Source: Mycolicibacter minnesotensis (GTDB lineage Bacteria; Actinomycetota; Actinomycetes; Mycobacteriales; Mycobacteriaceae). Taken from it: DNA of 64,000 nt. The position numbers and the translations under genes are program-made. How positions within the stretch are numbered: the stretch's first letter is position 1; every line of letters begins with the position of its first letter. Location of the stretch: NCBI RefSeq assembly GCF_010731755.1, contig NZ_AP022589.1, positions 3,720,001 to 3,784,000 on the forward strand. The letters run 5' to 3'. This document shows positions 38,396 through 47,137 of this stretch, piece after piece. The notes beneath the pieces are model-generated. The model was not told the origin of the DNA, made no database searches, and saw only the letters and a program-made list of their open reading frames with translations.

Positions 38396-39216
38396 ACGCC
38401 GACGCCGAGACGCCCGACGCCCCCGCCGACCCCAGCGGCTTCCAGGTCCGGCTGACCAACTTCGAGGGTCCGTTCGACCTGCTGCTGCAACTGATCTTCG
38501 CGCACCGCCTCGACGTCACCGAAGTGGCGCTGCACCAGGTCACCGATGACTTCATCGCCTACACCCGCGACGTCGGCGCGCAGCTGGAGCTCGAAGAGAC
38601 CACGGCATTTCTGGTTATTGCTGCGACACTGCTCGACCTCAAAGCGGCCCGGCTGCTGCCGGCCGGCCAGGTCGACGACGAAGAGGACCTGGCGCTGCTG
38701 GAGGTCCGCGACCTACTGTTCGCGCGGCTTTTGCAGTACCGGGCGTTCAAGCACGTCGCGCAGATGTTCGCCGAATTGGAGGCCGCCGCCCTGCGCAGCT
38801 ACCCGCGCGCAGTGGCACTGGAAGACAGCTTCGCCAACCTGTTGCCCGAAGTGATGCTCGGTGTGGACGCCGAGTCGTTCGCCCAGATCGCTGCGGCGGC
38901 GTTCACGCCGCGTCCGGTGCCGGTGGTGGGCCTAGAACACCTGCACCAGGTGATGGTGTCGGTTCCCGAGCAGGCCGGTGTGGTGTTGCGGCTGCTGGAG
39001 GCTCGCGGTACCGGCCAGTGGGCGTCGTTCTCCGAATTGGTCGCCGACTGCTCGATGCCGATCCAGATCGTCGGCCGCTTCCTGGCGCTGCTCGAACTGT
39101 ATCGGGCCAGGGCGGTAGCATTTGAGCAGTCAGAACCACTTGGTGTGCTCCAGGTGTCGTGGACGGGAGAGCGTCCCACCAATGAAGACCTGGTGAAAGC
39201 AGAATCGGCCGAGTAG
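38392..39216 (+). CDS. scpA: Segregation and condensation protein A
   Basis: Kleisin of the SMC complex, 274 residues: FEGPFDLLLQLIFAHRLDVTEV (about 24-45) is the family N-terminal motif, then the helical DLLFARLLQYRAFKHVAQMF and a C-terminal winged helix (SDIQ-like IQIVGRFLALLELYRARAV). GTG start in the overlap with the ParA-type gene. Works with ScpB and Smc. Confidence 0.95.
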   Translation: MNADAETPDAPADPSGFQVRLTNFEGPFDLLLQLIFAHRLDVTEVALHQVTDDFIAYTRDVGAQLELEETTAFLVIAATLLDLKAARLLPAGQVDDEEDLALLEVRDLLFARLLQYRAFKHVAQMFAELEAAALRSYPRAVALEDSFANLLPEVMLGVDAESFAQIAAAAFTPRPVPVVGLEHLHQVMVSVPEQAGVVLRLLEARGTGQWASFSELVADCSMPIQIVGRFLALLELYRARAVAFEQSEPLGVLQVSWTGERPTNEDLVKAESAE

Positions 39217-39230
39217 TGCGAGACGAATTA

Positions 39231-40007
39231 ATGACTGACCCTATGCCCGACTCCGACCTGTCGGAGGCTCCCGAGACCTCCGAGGCTGCCGAGTCGGTGG
39301 CCGACCACGAGGCTGCGGCGCCCTCGGTCGTTCCGTCGGGCTCGGATCTGGGGATCGACGTCGCCCTGGCCCCCGAACTCGAGGATGCCGAGCTCGGGTC
39401 GGTGCTCGAAGCCCTGCTGCTGGTGGTCGACACCCCGGTGCCGGTCGAGGCGCTGGCAACCGCGACCGATCAGCCGGTCTACCGGATCACCGCCAAGCTG
39501 CGGACCATGGCCGAGGAGTTCACCGAACGCGACAGCGGCATCGACCTGCGTGAGGCCGGCGGTGGCTGGCGGCTCTACACCCGCTCCCGGTTCGCGCCGT
39601 ATGTGGAGCGGCTGTTGCTCGACGGTGCCCGCTCCAAGCTGACCCGCGCCGCGCTGGAGACCCTGGCGGTGGTCGCCTACCGTCAGCCCGTGACGCGGGC
39701 GCGCGTCAGCGCGGTGCGCGGTGTCAACGTCGACGCAGTGATCCGGACCCTGGTGGCGCGCGGCCTGATCACCGAGGCCGGCGCCGACCCCGATACCGGT
39801 GCGGTGACGTTCTCGACCACCGAGCTGTTCCTGGAGCGGCTCGGTCTGTCGTCCCTGACTGACCTGCCCGACATCGCGCCGCTGTTGCCCGATGTGGACG
39901 TGATTGATGAAATGAGCGAAACCCTGGACAGCGAACCGCGTTTCATGAAACTCGGCGGTGCCCCCGCGGCCAATCAGCCGCTGGCCTTCGATGTGGACCA
40001 CCTCTGA
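39231..40007 (+). CDS. scpB: Segregation and condensation protein B
   Basis: 258 residues with an acidic disordered N-terminus (about 1-45) and two winged-helix domains: LGSVLEALLLVVDTPVPVEALA, then TRAALETLAVVAYRQPVTRARV and VRTLVARGLI-like VIRTLVARGLITEAG. ATG 39231 (MTDPM) is preferred; GTG 39216 overlapping the scpA stop is possible. Its stop overlaps the rluB ATG by 1 bp. Confidence 0.94.
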   Translation: MTDPMPDSDLSEAPETSEAAESVADHEAAAPSVVPSGSDLGIDVALAPELEDAELGSVLEALLLVVDTPVPVEALATATDQPVYRITAKLRTMAEEFTERDSGIDLREAGGGWRLYTRSRFAPYVERLLLDGARSKLTRAALETLAVVAYRQPVTRARVSAVRGVNVDAVIRTLVARGLITEAGADPDTGAVTFSTTELFLERLGLSSLTDLPDIAPLLPDVDVIDEMSETLDSEPRFMKLGGAPAANQPLAFDVDHL

Positions 40008-40762
40008 TGGCGTGGCCGGACGAAGATCAAGAGGGCGTGCGCCTGCAGAAGGTGCTGTCGCAGGCCGGTGTGGCCTCGCGTCGGGTGGCCGAGCGGATGA
40101 TCCGCGATGGCCGGGTCGAGGTGGACGGCCGAGTGGTCACCGAACTGGGCACCCGGGTGGACCCGTCGGCATCGGTGATCCGGGTCGACGGGGCGCGGGT
40201 GACGGTGGATGACACCCGGGTCTATCTCGCGCTGAACAAGCCGCGCGGAGTGCACTCGACCATGTCGGACGAACGCGGACGGCCCTGCATCGGCGACTAC
40301 GTCGAGCACCGGGTTCGCGGTGACGCCAAGCTGTTTCACGTGGGGCGTCTGGACGCCGACACCGAGGGTCTGATGCTGCTGACCAACGATGGGGAGCTGG
40401 CGCACCGGTTGATGCACCCGTCGTATCGGGTGCCCAAGACCTATGTGGCCACCGTGCTGGGCGCCGTTCCCCGCGGGTTCGGCAAGAAGCTGCGCGAGGG
40501 CGTCGAACTCGACGACGGCCCGGCGAAGGTCGACGACTTCGCCGTGGTCGACGCGGTCCCTGGTAAGTCGATGGTGCGGGTGACGCTGCACGAGGGTCGC
40601 AAGCGGATCGTGCGGCGGCTGCTGGCCGCGGTCGGATTCCCGGTACAGGAGCTGGTGCGCACCGACATCGGTTCGGTGACGCTGGGGGAGCAGCGTGCCG
40701 GCAGCATCCGGGCGTTGACCAGCAAGGAGATCGGGGAACTCTACAAGGCGGTCGGCCTATGA
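40007..40762 (+). CDS. rluB: Ribosomal large subunit pseudouridine synthase B type
   Basis: 251 residues: S4 domain ([20 protein letters not shown], about 12-31) and RsuA/RluB catalytic domain with [19 protein letters not shown], which carries the catalytic Asp, and [17 protein letters not shown]. Modifies 23S rRNA. Translationally coupled to scpB and cmk. Confidence 0.94.
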   Translation: MAWPDEDQEGVRLQKVLSQAGVASRRVAERMIRDGRVEVDGRVVTELGTRVDPSASVIRVDGARVTVDDTRVYLALNKPRGVHSTMSDERGRPCIGDYVEHRVRGDAKLFHVGRLDADTEGLMLLTNDGELAHRLMHPSYRVPKTYVATVLGAVPRGFGKKLREGVELDDGPAKVDDFAVVDAVPGKSMVRVTLHEGRKRIVRRLLAAVGFPVQELVRTDIGSVTLGEQRAGSIRALTSKEIGELYKAVGL

Positions 40763-41445
40763 GCACCCGTGCGTCCGTCGTCGCCATCGACGGGCCGGCC
40801 GGCACCGGAAAGTCCACAGTGGCAAGGGGATTGGCGCAGGCCCTGGGGTCACGCTATCTGGACACCGGTGCCATGTACCGGGTGGTCACCCTGGCGGTGC
40901 TGCGTGCCGGGATCGCTCTGGAGGACACCGAGGCGATCGGCGCACTCGCCGAGCGTGTCGAGGTCGCCGTCGACTCCCAGCCTGAGGGCGACCGCGCTTT
41001 TCTGGGCGACGAAGACGTGTCGCGGGAGATCCGCGGTGACGCGGTGACCCGCGCGGTGTCGGCGGTGTCGGCGGTTGCGGCCGTGCGCACCCGGCTGGTG
41101 GCCGTCCAGCAGCAGCTGGCCGCTGGTGGCGGCGTGGTGGTGGAAGGCCGCGACATCGGCACCGTGGTGCTGCCCGACGCCGACGTGAAGATCTTCCTGA
41201 CCGCCTCGGCCGAGACCCGCGCCCGACGGCGCAATGACCAGAACATCGCGGCCGGACTGGGCGACGACTACGCCGGGGTGCTCGCTGATGTGCTTCGCCG
41301 CGACGAGTTGGATTCCACGAGGGCGGTGTCGCCGTTGCGGCCCGCCGACGACGCGGTGATCGTGGACACCGGAGACATGACCCAGGCACAGGTGATCGAT
41401 CATCTGCGGGACCTGGTTGAGCAGCATTGCGGGGCGATCCGATGA
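40759..41445 (+). CDS. cmk: Cytidylate kinase
   Basis: 228-residue CMP/dCMP kinase: P-loop [17 protein letters not shown] (about 10-26), LDTGAMYR, the acceptor motif [16 protein letters not shown] and R-rich lid [11 protein letters not shown] overlaps the rluB stop; its TGA overlaps the first ATG of der. Confidence 0.96.
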   Translation: MSTRASVVAIDGPAGTGKSTVARGLAQALGSRYLDTGAMYRVVTLAVLRAGIALEDTEAIGALAERVEVAVDSQPEGDRAFLGDEDVSREIRGDAVTRAVSAVSAVAAVRTRLVAVQQQLAAGGGVVVEGRDIGTVVLPDADVKIFLTASAETRARRRNDQNIAAGLGDDYAGVLADVLRRDELDSTRAVSPLRPADDAVIVDTGDMTQAQVIDHLRDLVEQHCGAIR

Positions 41446-41486
41446 GTGACGGACCGATGAGTGACGGACCCATGAGTGACGGAACC
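41442..41486 (+). repeat. Three 15-bp tandem repeats containing the der start codon
   Basis: ATGAGTGACGGACCG, ATGAGTGACGGACCC and ATGAGTGACGGAACC in direct succession. Each encodes MSDGx and each offers an ATG, so copy-number change would add or remove start codons without a frameshift. Confidence 0.9.
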
Positions 41487-42881
41487 TGGGTCGACGAAAG
41501 CGACTGGGAGATCGGCGAAGAGGGCGGTTTCGACGACCTCGTCGAAGACTCCGGCCCGCCCCCGGTGGTGGCCGTGGTGGGCCGGCCCAACGTCGGCAAG
41601 TCGACGCTGGTCAACCGGATCCTGGGCCGCCGCGAAGCCGTGGTGCAGGACCTGCCCGGGGTGACCCGCGACCGGGTCTCCTACGACGCGTTGTGGACTG
41701 GTCGCCGCTTTGTGGTGCAGGACACCGGCGGCTGGGAGCCCGACGCCAAGGGTCTGCAGCAGCTGGTGGCTGAGCAGGCCGCGGTGGCGATGCGTACCGC
41801 CGACGCGGTGATCTTGGTGGTGGATGCGGTGGTGGGTGCCACCGCCGGCGATGAGGCTGCCGCGCGGATTCTGCGCCGGTCCGGCAAGCCGGTGTTCTTG
41901 GCGGCCAACAAGGTTGACAGTGAGCGCGCCGAATCCGACGCGGCCGCACTGTGGTCGCTGGGGATTGGTGAGCCGTTCACGGTCAGCGCTTTGCACGGGC
42001 GCGGGGTCGCCGATCTGCTCGACGAGGTGATCGCCAAGCTGCCTGAGGTGGCCGAGACCGCAGGCGGCGGGGGAGGGCCGCGCCGCGTAGCGCTGGTGGG
42101 CAAGCCCAACGTGGGCAAGAGCTCGCTGCTCAACCGGTTGGCCGGAGACGAGCGTTCGGTGGTGCACGACGTGGCCGGCACCACCGTGGACCCGGTGGAC
42201 TCGCTGATCGAGATGGACGGCAAGATCTGGCGTTTCGTCGACACCGCCGGGCTGCGCCGTAAGGTCGGCCAGGCCAGCGGACACGAGTTCTACGCCTCGG
42301 TGCGCACCCACGGGGCGATCGACGCCGCCGAAGTGGTGATCGTGTTGGTCGATTCGTCCCAGCCGCTGACCGAGCAGGATCAGCGGGTGATCTCGATGGT
42401 GGTCGAGGCGGGCCGGGCGGTGGTGCTGGCCTACAACAAGTGGGACTTGGTCGACGAGGACCGGCGTTATCTGCTGGACAAGGAGATCGACCGGGATATG
42501 GCCCGACTGGCCTGGGCGCCTCGGGTGAACATCTCAGCGAAAACCGGTCGCGCCGTGCAGAAGTTGGTGCCGGCCTTGGAGACCTCGCTGGCCTCCTGGG
42601 ACAAGCGGATCTCCACCGGTCAGCTCAACAACTGGCTCAAAGAGGTGGTCGCTGCGACACCGCCGCCGGCGCGTGGCGGTCGCGCACCGCGCATCCTGTT
42701 CGCCACCCAGGCGACCGCGCGTCCTCCGACGTTCGTGTTGTTCACCTCAGGCTTCCTAGAGGCCGGCTACCGCCGGTTCCTGGAGCGGCGGCTGCGTGAG
42801 CAGTTCGGGTTCGAGGGCAGCCCGATCCGGATCAATGTGCGGATGCGGGAAAAGCGCGGCGCGCCCAAGCGTTCTCGCTGA
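41442..42881 (+). CDS. der: Ribosome assembly GTPase Der (EngA)
   Basis: 479 residues with the two tandem GTPase domains unique to Der: [10 protein letters not shown]...DTGGWE...AANKVD and [10 protein letters not shown]...DTAGLRRK...YNKWDL, then a KH-like C-terminal domain ending [13 protein letters not shown]. The start is ambiguous because the first 45 bp are three 15-bp repeats, each beginning with ATGAGTGACGGA, giving ATGs at 41442, 41457 and 41472. The first overlaps the cmk stop. Needed for 50S assembly. Confidence 0.95.
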   Translation: MSDGPMSDGPMSDGTWVDESDWEIGEEGGFDDLVEDSGPPPVVAVVGRPNVGKSTLVNRILGRREAVVQDLPGVTRDRVSYDALWTGRRFVVQDTGGWEPDAKGLQQLVAEQAAVAMRTADAVILVVDAVVGATAGDEAAARILRRSGKPVFLAANKVDSERAESDAAALWSLGIGEPFTVSALHGRGVADLLDEVIAKLPEVAETAGGGGGPRRVALVGKPNVGKSSLLNRLAGDERSVVHDVAGTTVDPVDSLIEMDGKIWRFVDTAGLRRKVGQASGHEFYASVRTHGAIDAAEVVIVLVDSSQPLTEQDQRVISMVVEAGRAVVLAYNKWDLVDEDRRYLLDKEIDRDMARLAWAPRVNISAKTGRAVQKLVPALETSLASWDKRISTGQLNNWLKEVVAATPPPARGGRAPRILFATQATARPPTFVLFTSGFLEAGYRRFLERRLREQFGFEGSPIRINVRMREKRGAPKRSR

Positions 42882-42891
42882 CCTGCGGGCC

Positions 42892-43326
42892 TTAGCCGTT
42901 CTTGGTGAGCTGAAAATCCCACTGGCCCACTACACCGCCGGCGGGCCCGCGCCCGCACTGCGCCGCGGTGGCGGTGGTCCATTGACCGGCCAATGTCACC
43001 GCGTCGAAGCTGACGGTCTTGGTGACCGGCAACGGAGTGTGATCCACCGGGCAGTCCATGCTGCCGCCCCCGCTGTACTCCCAGCGGCCACCGTTGAGAT
43101 GAAATTCCGCGTTCTGTAGCCAGCGCTCCCCGTCGACACTGGTGCAGGCCGGCCCGCACGGGGTGAAGGTCCACGTCGCCGCGCGCTGCGACGGGCCGTT
43201 CTGGGCGGTGAAGGCGTACGGGCCTGCGGGCACCTCCGGGTCGGCCTGGGCCGCCGGCGGTGCCCCGAGGGCGAACCACAATGCGCCGACAGCGGCGGCG
43301 GCCCGCTTTCCCGTAGTGCCGATCAT
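42892..43326 (-). CDS. Conserved exported mycobacterial protein
   Basis: 144 residues. A signal peptide (GKRAAAAVGALWFALGAPPAAQA, cleavage near AQA-DPE) is followed by a secreted domain with paired cysteines (FTPCGPACTSV, MDCPVDH, AAQCGRG) and repeated aromatic blocks (YAFTAQNG, ATWTF, WEYSGGG, QWDFQLT). Similar small beta-rich proteins are common in mycobacteria with no known role. ATG 43326 follows a purine-rich GAGAGGGTGA. Convergent with der. Confidence 0.78.
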   Translation of the reverse strand: MIGTTGKRAAAAVGALWFALGAPPAAQADPEVPAGPYAFTAQNGPSQRAATWTFTPCGPACTSVDGERWLQNAEFHLNGGRWEYSGGGSMDCPVDHTPLPVTKTVSFDAVTLAGQWTTATAAQCGRGPAGGVVGQWDFQLTKNG

Positions 43327-43387
43327 CGCGTCACCCTCTCTGCTCGGCCGTTCAAGTCTGGTGCACGACCAGCGTAGGGTGCTGCAG

Positions 43388-44170
43388 ATGCCGGTATCGC
43401 AGATGGTGCTGATCCTCCTGGCAGGGGTGGGTGCGGGCGCGATCAACGCCCTGGTCGGCTCGGGCACATTGATCACTTTTCCGACGCTGGTGACGCTCGG
43501 GTTCGCGCCGCTGACCGCGACCATCTCCAACGCGATCGGCCTGGTTGCCGGCGGCATCTCGAGCACCTGGGCCTATCGCCGCGAACTGCGCGGCCAGTGG
43601 GACCGGCTGCGCTGGCAGATACCGGGATCACTGCTGGGCGCCGTGTTGGGGGCCTACCTCTTGCTGCACCTGCCCGAAAGCGTTTTCAACCGGATTGTGC
43701 CGGCACTGCTGGTCGGTGCCCTGGCCCTGGTGGTGATCGGCCCGAAGATCCAGTCGCTGGCGCAGCAGCGCGCGGCGGCAGCGGGCCGCTCCCTCGACGA
43801 GCTCAGCGGGCACCGGCTGGCGGCCCTGGCGATCGGCACCTTCGTGGTCGGGGTGTATGGCGGTTACTTCGCTGCGGCTCAAGGCATTCTGCTGGTGGGC
43901 GTGATGGGGGTGCTGCTACCGGAGTCCATGCAGCGGATGAACGCTGCGAAGAACCTGCTGGTGCTGACCGTCAACGTGGTGGCCGCAGCCGCCTACATCG
44001 GTACGGCATTCGACCGGATCAGTTGGCCCGCAGCCGGATTGATCGCCGTGGGCTCACTGATCGGGGGCTTTCTGGGCGGTCACTACGGGCGCCGGCTGTC
44101 GCCGAACGCCCTGCGCGCGGTGATCCTGGTGGTCGGCCTGATCGGGCTCTACCGCCTGTTGACGGTGTAA
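43388..44170 (+). CDS. TauE/SafE-family sulfite/organosulfur-type permease
   Basis: 260 residues with about eight hydrophobic helices. The DUF81 motif NALVGSGTLITFPTLVTLGF (about 20-39) is repeated as GVYGGYFAAAQGILLVGVMG in the second half, as in this duplicated family. Substrate unknown; family members export or import sulfite, sulfoacetate or other anions. ATG 43388 is chosen over upstream in-frame codons that lie over the divergent gene. Confidence 0.87.
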   Translation: MPVSQMVLILLAGVGAGAINALVGSGTLITFPTLVTLGFAPLTATISNAIGLVAGGISSTWAYRRELRGQWDRLRWQIPGSLLGAVLGAYLLLHLPESVFNRIVPALLVGALALVVIGPKIQSLAQQRAAAAGRSLDELSGHRLAALAIGTFVVGVYGGYFAAAQGILLVGVMGVLLPESMQRMNAAKNLLVLTVNVVAAAAYIGTAFDRISWPAAGLIAVGSLIGGFLGGHYGRRLSPNALRAVILVVGLIGLYRLLTV

Positions 44171-44175
44171 CCGTC

Positions 44176-45810
44176 TTAGGCGGGGTTCTGCCGACGCCAG
44201 CGTTCCCAGCGGCCGCGCGGCGCCTGGACCGAGGCCATCACCTCATCCATGGACGCGGCGTGCGGATGCTCGGGCTCTGTGGGCGCCGTCGGCGTCACCA
44301 CCGCGGGCTGGGTGCCCTCCCACCAGACCGGTTGCAGCAGTGCCGAAACCACCGGAACGGCGTGCTCGACGCTCTTGCGTCCCCATTGGCAGGCCCGGTC
44401 GATGGTGGCCGCCGCCGGCGCCAGATTCACCGGGGACAGCGTGGGGGAGAACCGGACCAGATGATCGGCATAGGGGGCATTCCGCACCATCTGCAGCTGG
44501 ATCGCCTGGGTGATCGGCACCAGCCACAGGTGCTTGGGGTCCCACTGCGGGTGGAAGCAGTCAAACGCCAGGTAGCAGGCGTTGCGGCTGCCCAACCGGC
44601 CGGCGCGGACGCGTTTCCAGGCCAGCTCCAACGGCACATTGCTGGCCGCGCCGCCGTCCACCAGGGCGCCCACGTCGTTGTCGGCCAACAGCGCGTCGAA
44701 CATCGGCGCCATGGCCGGATCCTTCGGCTCGTGATGCAGCACCCCGGGGATGGCCGAGGAGAACGACGCCGCATCCACCACGTTGACATCACGGTCGGGG
44801 TTATCGCCGCCGATCACGATCGGGGTCACCACCCGCGGGTCGATGAAGGCGGCGGTCTGCCACATCCGCGTGGCCAACTGCGGGCCCAGACCGATCGACA
44901 GATACGGCAAAGAGCGCAGCTGCAGGGCGGCCAGGTTCTGGCCGCGATAACGCCCCGGCAGCGCGGCGAACGGCTGACGGCGCACCCCGGCGACCACCGC
45001 GTCGAACGGAATGGCCAGATCCGACATGCGCATCGGCTCGCCGTCCTCGCGGCGGAACATCGCGTCGGCGAACAGGTCGAAGTTCAGGGCGAACACACCG
45101 GTCAGGCCGTGGCGGCGCCGTGGCCGGTCAGGGCCCAGGATGGCGCGAAACGACACCGTCTTGGACCACTGGATGTACTCCTCGATGGGCACCGGCAGGG
45201 TCCGGCTGACCACCGAACCCAAGATGGAGCCGAACGACGAGCCGATCAGGTAGTCGGGCACCGCCCCGGACTCCAGCAGGGCCTCCATGCCGCCGATGTA
45301 GACGAAACCGGCGCCACCACCGCCGCCGAGGACGGTGACCAGCTTCTTGTATCCCACCTCGGCGTCGAGTTCGGTCAGCGAGAAGTCATTGCCGTGGCGC
45401 TCGGCCACCAGGCGGCGCTGCTCGTCTTGTTCGGCGGCTAGCACGCCGAGGGCGTCGCGGGCGGCGATCAGGGCCATCGCCGGGTCGCGCTCCTCGCGCA
45501 GCGGCCCGCGCATTCTGTCGGCGACCTTGGCCCGCCACCCGGCCAGCTCCGCGCCCACCGACACATCACCGCGGCCCCGGGTGCCCCCAGGCCCCGCCGC
45601 GCCGGGCTCGAAGTCATCGAGGCGGGCGAAGTTGAGCAGATATCGCAGCCGGCGCAGCTGCTCGGCGCTGAGCACGTCGGGGCGCCGCAGGGTGTGCCGG
45701 ATGAGCCGGTTCTCCATCTTCTGCAGCAGCAAGACGGTGTCGCGGGTGTCGACGACGTCGACGACTTCGGCGGTACTGGCGGGATCTGCGCCCGTGTCGG
45801 GGCTACTCAT
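44176..45810 (-). CDS. Patatin-like phospholipase domain protein
   Basis: Start at ATG 45810 (MSSPDTG; 544 residues); GTG 45921 would add a Pro-rich 37-residue leader. An N-terminal helical region is followed by the patatin core: oxyanion loop VLGGGGGAGFVYIGG, nucleophile elbow GSSFG (Ser of the Ser-Asp dyad) and the catalytic Asp in LVDGGAASNVP. Probably an acyl hydrolase acting on lipids. No membrane helix is evident. Neighbouring genes give no pathway link. Confidence 0.88.
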   Translation of the reverse strand: MSSPDTGADPASTAEVVDVVDTRDTVLLLQKMENRLIRHTLRRPDVLSAEQLRRLRYLLNFARLDDFEPGAAGPGGTRGRGDVSVGAELAGWRAKVADRMRGPLREERDPAMALIAARDALGVLAAEQDEQRRLVAERHGNDFSLTELDAEVGYKKLVTVLGGGGGAGFVYIGGMEALLESGAVPDYLIGSSFGSILGSVVSRTLPVPIEEYIQWSKTVSFRAILGPDRPRRRHGLTGVFALNFDLFADAMFRREDGEPMRMSDLAIPFDAVVAGVRRQPFAALPGRYRGQNLAALQLRSLPYLSIGLGPQLATRMWQTAAFIDPRVVTPIVIGGDNPDRDVNVVDAASFSSAIPGVLHHEPKDPAMAPMFDALLADNDVGALVDGGAASNVPLELAWKRVRAGRLGSRNACYLAFDCFHPQWDPKHLWLVPITQAIQLQMVRNAPYADHLVRFSPTLSPVNLAPAAATIDRACQWGRKSVEHAVPVVSALLQPVWWEGTQPAVVTPTAPTEPEHPHAASMDEVMASVQAPRGRWERWRRQNPA

Positions 45811-46017
45811 CGGCTTAGGGGCCGGGTTGGGCAGGTGGCGGGGGATTGCGATGGGCGACGCTGCATACGTGGGGGTTCCTGGGGGGTTGGTGGCGCTGCC
45901 AAGGGGGGCAGTCTCGCCCACCGAGCCTACGTGGTCGAGGAGTCCTCACGCGGATTCGGGACACCGGCGGGCGTGCGGTAGCATTTCGACCTGCTGCCGG
46001 AGATGATCCGGCGGTGG

Positions 46018-46091
46018 CGGGCTGTGGCGCAGTTTGGTAGCGCACTTGACTGGGGGTCAAGTGGTCGCAGGTTCAAATCCTGTCAGCCCGA
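46018..46091 (+). tRNA. tRNA-Pro (GGG anticodon)
   Basis: 74 nt folding as a cloverleaf: acceptor CGGGCTG/CAGCCCG, D arm with GGTAG, anticodon stem CTTGA/TCAAG around loop CTGGGGG (anticodon GGG), T arm GCAGG-TTCAAAT-CCTGT, discriminator A. CCA is not encoded. It stands at the junction between conserved and accessory DNA. Confidence 0.95.
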
Positions 46092-46111
46092 CAGATGTGA
46101 TGTCAGGTCAG

Positions 46112-46145
46112 AGGGTGTTTTCGAGCAATCGGAGACACCCTTTTT
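46112..46145 (+). terminator. Intrinsic terminator after tRNA-Pro
   Basis: A 13-bp stem (AGGGTGTTTTCGA with TCGGAGACACCCT, including G-T pairs) closed by a GCAA tetraloop and followed by TTTT. This is unusually canonical for a mycobacterium and lies 20 nt after the tRNA. Confidence 0.88.
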
Positions 46146-46223
46146 CCATTTTGAACACCACTTGTAGCCAACCCGGGCGTGATTTCGGGGCTAGACGGGC
46201 ACGGCGAGAACAGCAGTGGAGAC

Positions 46224-46724
46224 ATGGGAAACGAGGCACTGGACGTAGCCGTCATTGAGTTCGTTGCAGCGGTGGAGGAGCGCAACCGTGTGAGCGAGTT
46301 ACTCAGAAAAGAGCGACAGTCTGCGCCGGCTCCCATCACACGGGACACGGATGCGGTGAAGAGGTACATCGCTGCCCTCACTTCGGCGTACGAGAAAGTG
46401 CGCACCGAGCTTGAGGCGAGCTACGTCAACATCGCGTCGAGTGGCGCGACGGTGATCGGGCTGACGGACAATCCGAACATCGTGAACCCGGCGCAGGCGC
46501 TGATGGACGATGCCGTAGCGGAGCGCGGTGAGTTGAAGAAGATGCAGACCAGGTTGAAGAGGTTGGAAAGTGCAGGTGCTGGGCGGCTGGTCGTATTCTT
46601 CAGCCTCTTGCCGACGATTCTCCGCGCCTTGCCTCGTGAACAGCAGATACAAAAGCACCTGACCGACCTGACCTCCTACTACCTGTTAGAGATGATGGAC
46701 GACACCGGCGGCGACGGCTCCTAG
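46224..46724 (+). CDS. Hypothetical helical protein of the accessory region
   Basis: 166 residues, not recognised. Long amphipathic helices (VEERNRVSELLRKERQ; AYEKVRTELEASYVNI; AERGELKKMQTRLKRLES) suggest a coiled-coil protein, with a hydrophobic stretch RLVVFFSLLPTILRAL (about 125-140) that could touch a membrane. ATG 46224 has GGAG 7 nt upstream. It is the first gene after tRNA-Pro, with lower GC than the core genes. Confidence 0.6.
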   Translation: MGNEALDVAVIEFVAAVEERNRVSELLRKERQSAPAPITRDTDAVKRYIAALTSAYEKVRTELEASYVNIASSGATVIGLTDNPNIVNPAQALMDDAVAERGELKKMQTRLKRLESAGAGRLVVFFSLLPTILRALPREQQIQKHLTDLTSYYLLEMMDDTGGDGS

Positions 46725-46741
46725 CTGAGTCTTCGGTGGCC

Positions 46742-47038
46742 ATGAACTTGGAGCTGGTGAAAATCCCTCACCGCCAGGGCGTGCAGCCATTCGGCTCCGA
46801 TCACACGGGGTACTCATTCACCTGGTTTAGCGGCATCAGTGACCCGGACAAATACACCAACTATCGGGTGATGCGCGACGGCGTAGAAGTCGCGCGCTTG
46901 GTGACCGATGAAACGGTCTACCTCGAAGCCTGCGGATTGGGCGCGCTGAGTCGGGACGACGATTCAGACCAGTTCTGGGGCAGCGGTGTGGGGTGGCAGC
47001 GTTTCGTGAATCGCGACGGAAAATGCCGCCCTGCCTGA
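46742..47038 (+). CDS. Hypothetical protein, possibly truncated
   Basis: 98 residues (MNLELVKIPHRQGVQPFGSD...NYRVMRDGVEVARLV), not assigned to a family with confidence. The first 70 residues look like a folded domain start, while the end (FWGSGVGWQRFVNRDGKCRPA) looks random, so it may be the 5' part of a decayed gene. GTG 46736 is an alternative start. It lies 12-17 bp after the preceding gene. Confidence 0.45.
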   Translation: MNLELVKIPHRQGVQPFGSDHTGYSFTWFSGISDPDKYTNYRVMRDGVEVARLVTDETVYLEACGLGALSRDDDSDQFWGSGVGWQRFVNRDGKCRPA

Positions 47039-47137
47039 ACTTGTCAAGCCCAACTGCTGAGGTAGTGGCCCGTGACGGTGCGGGGGACACCGCCGTGGGG
47101 TGTCCAGGTGACGGTGGCGATGGGATCGGGGAATGTG

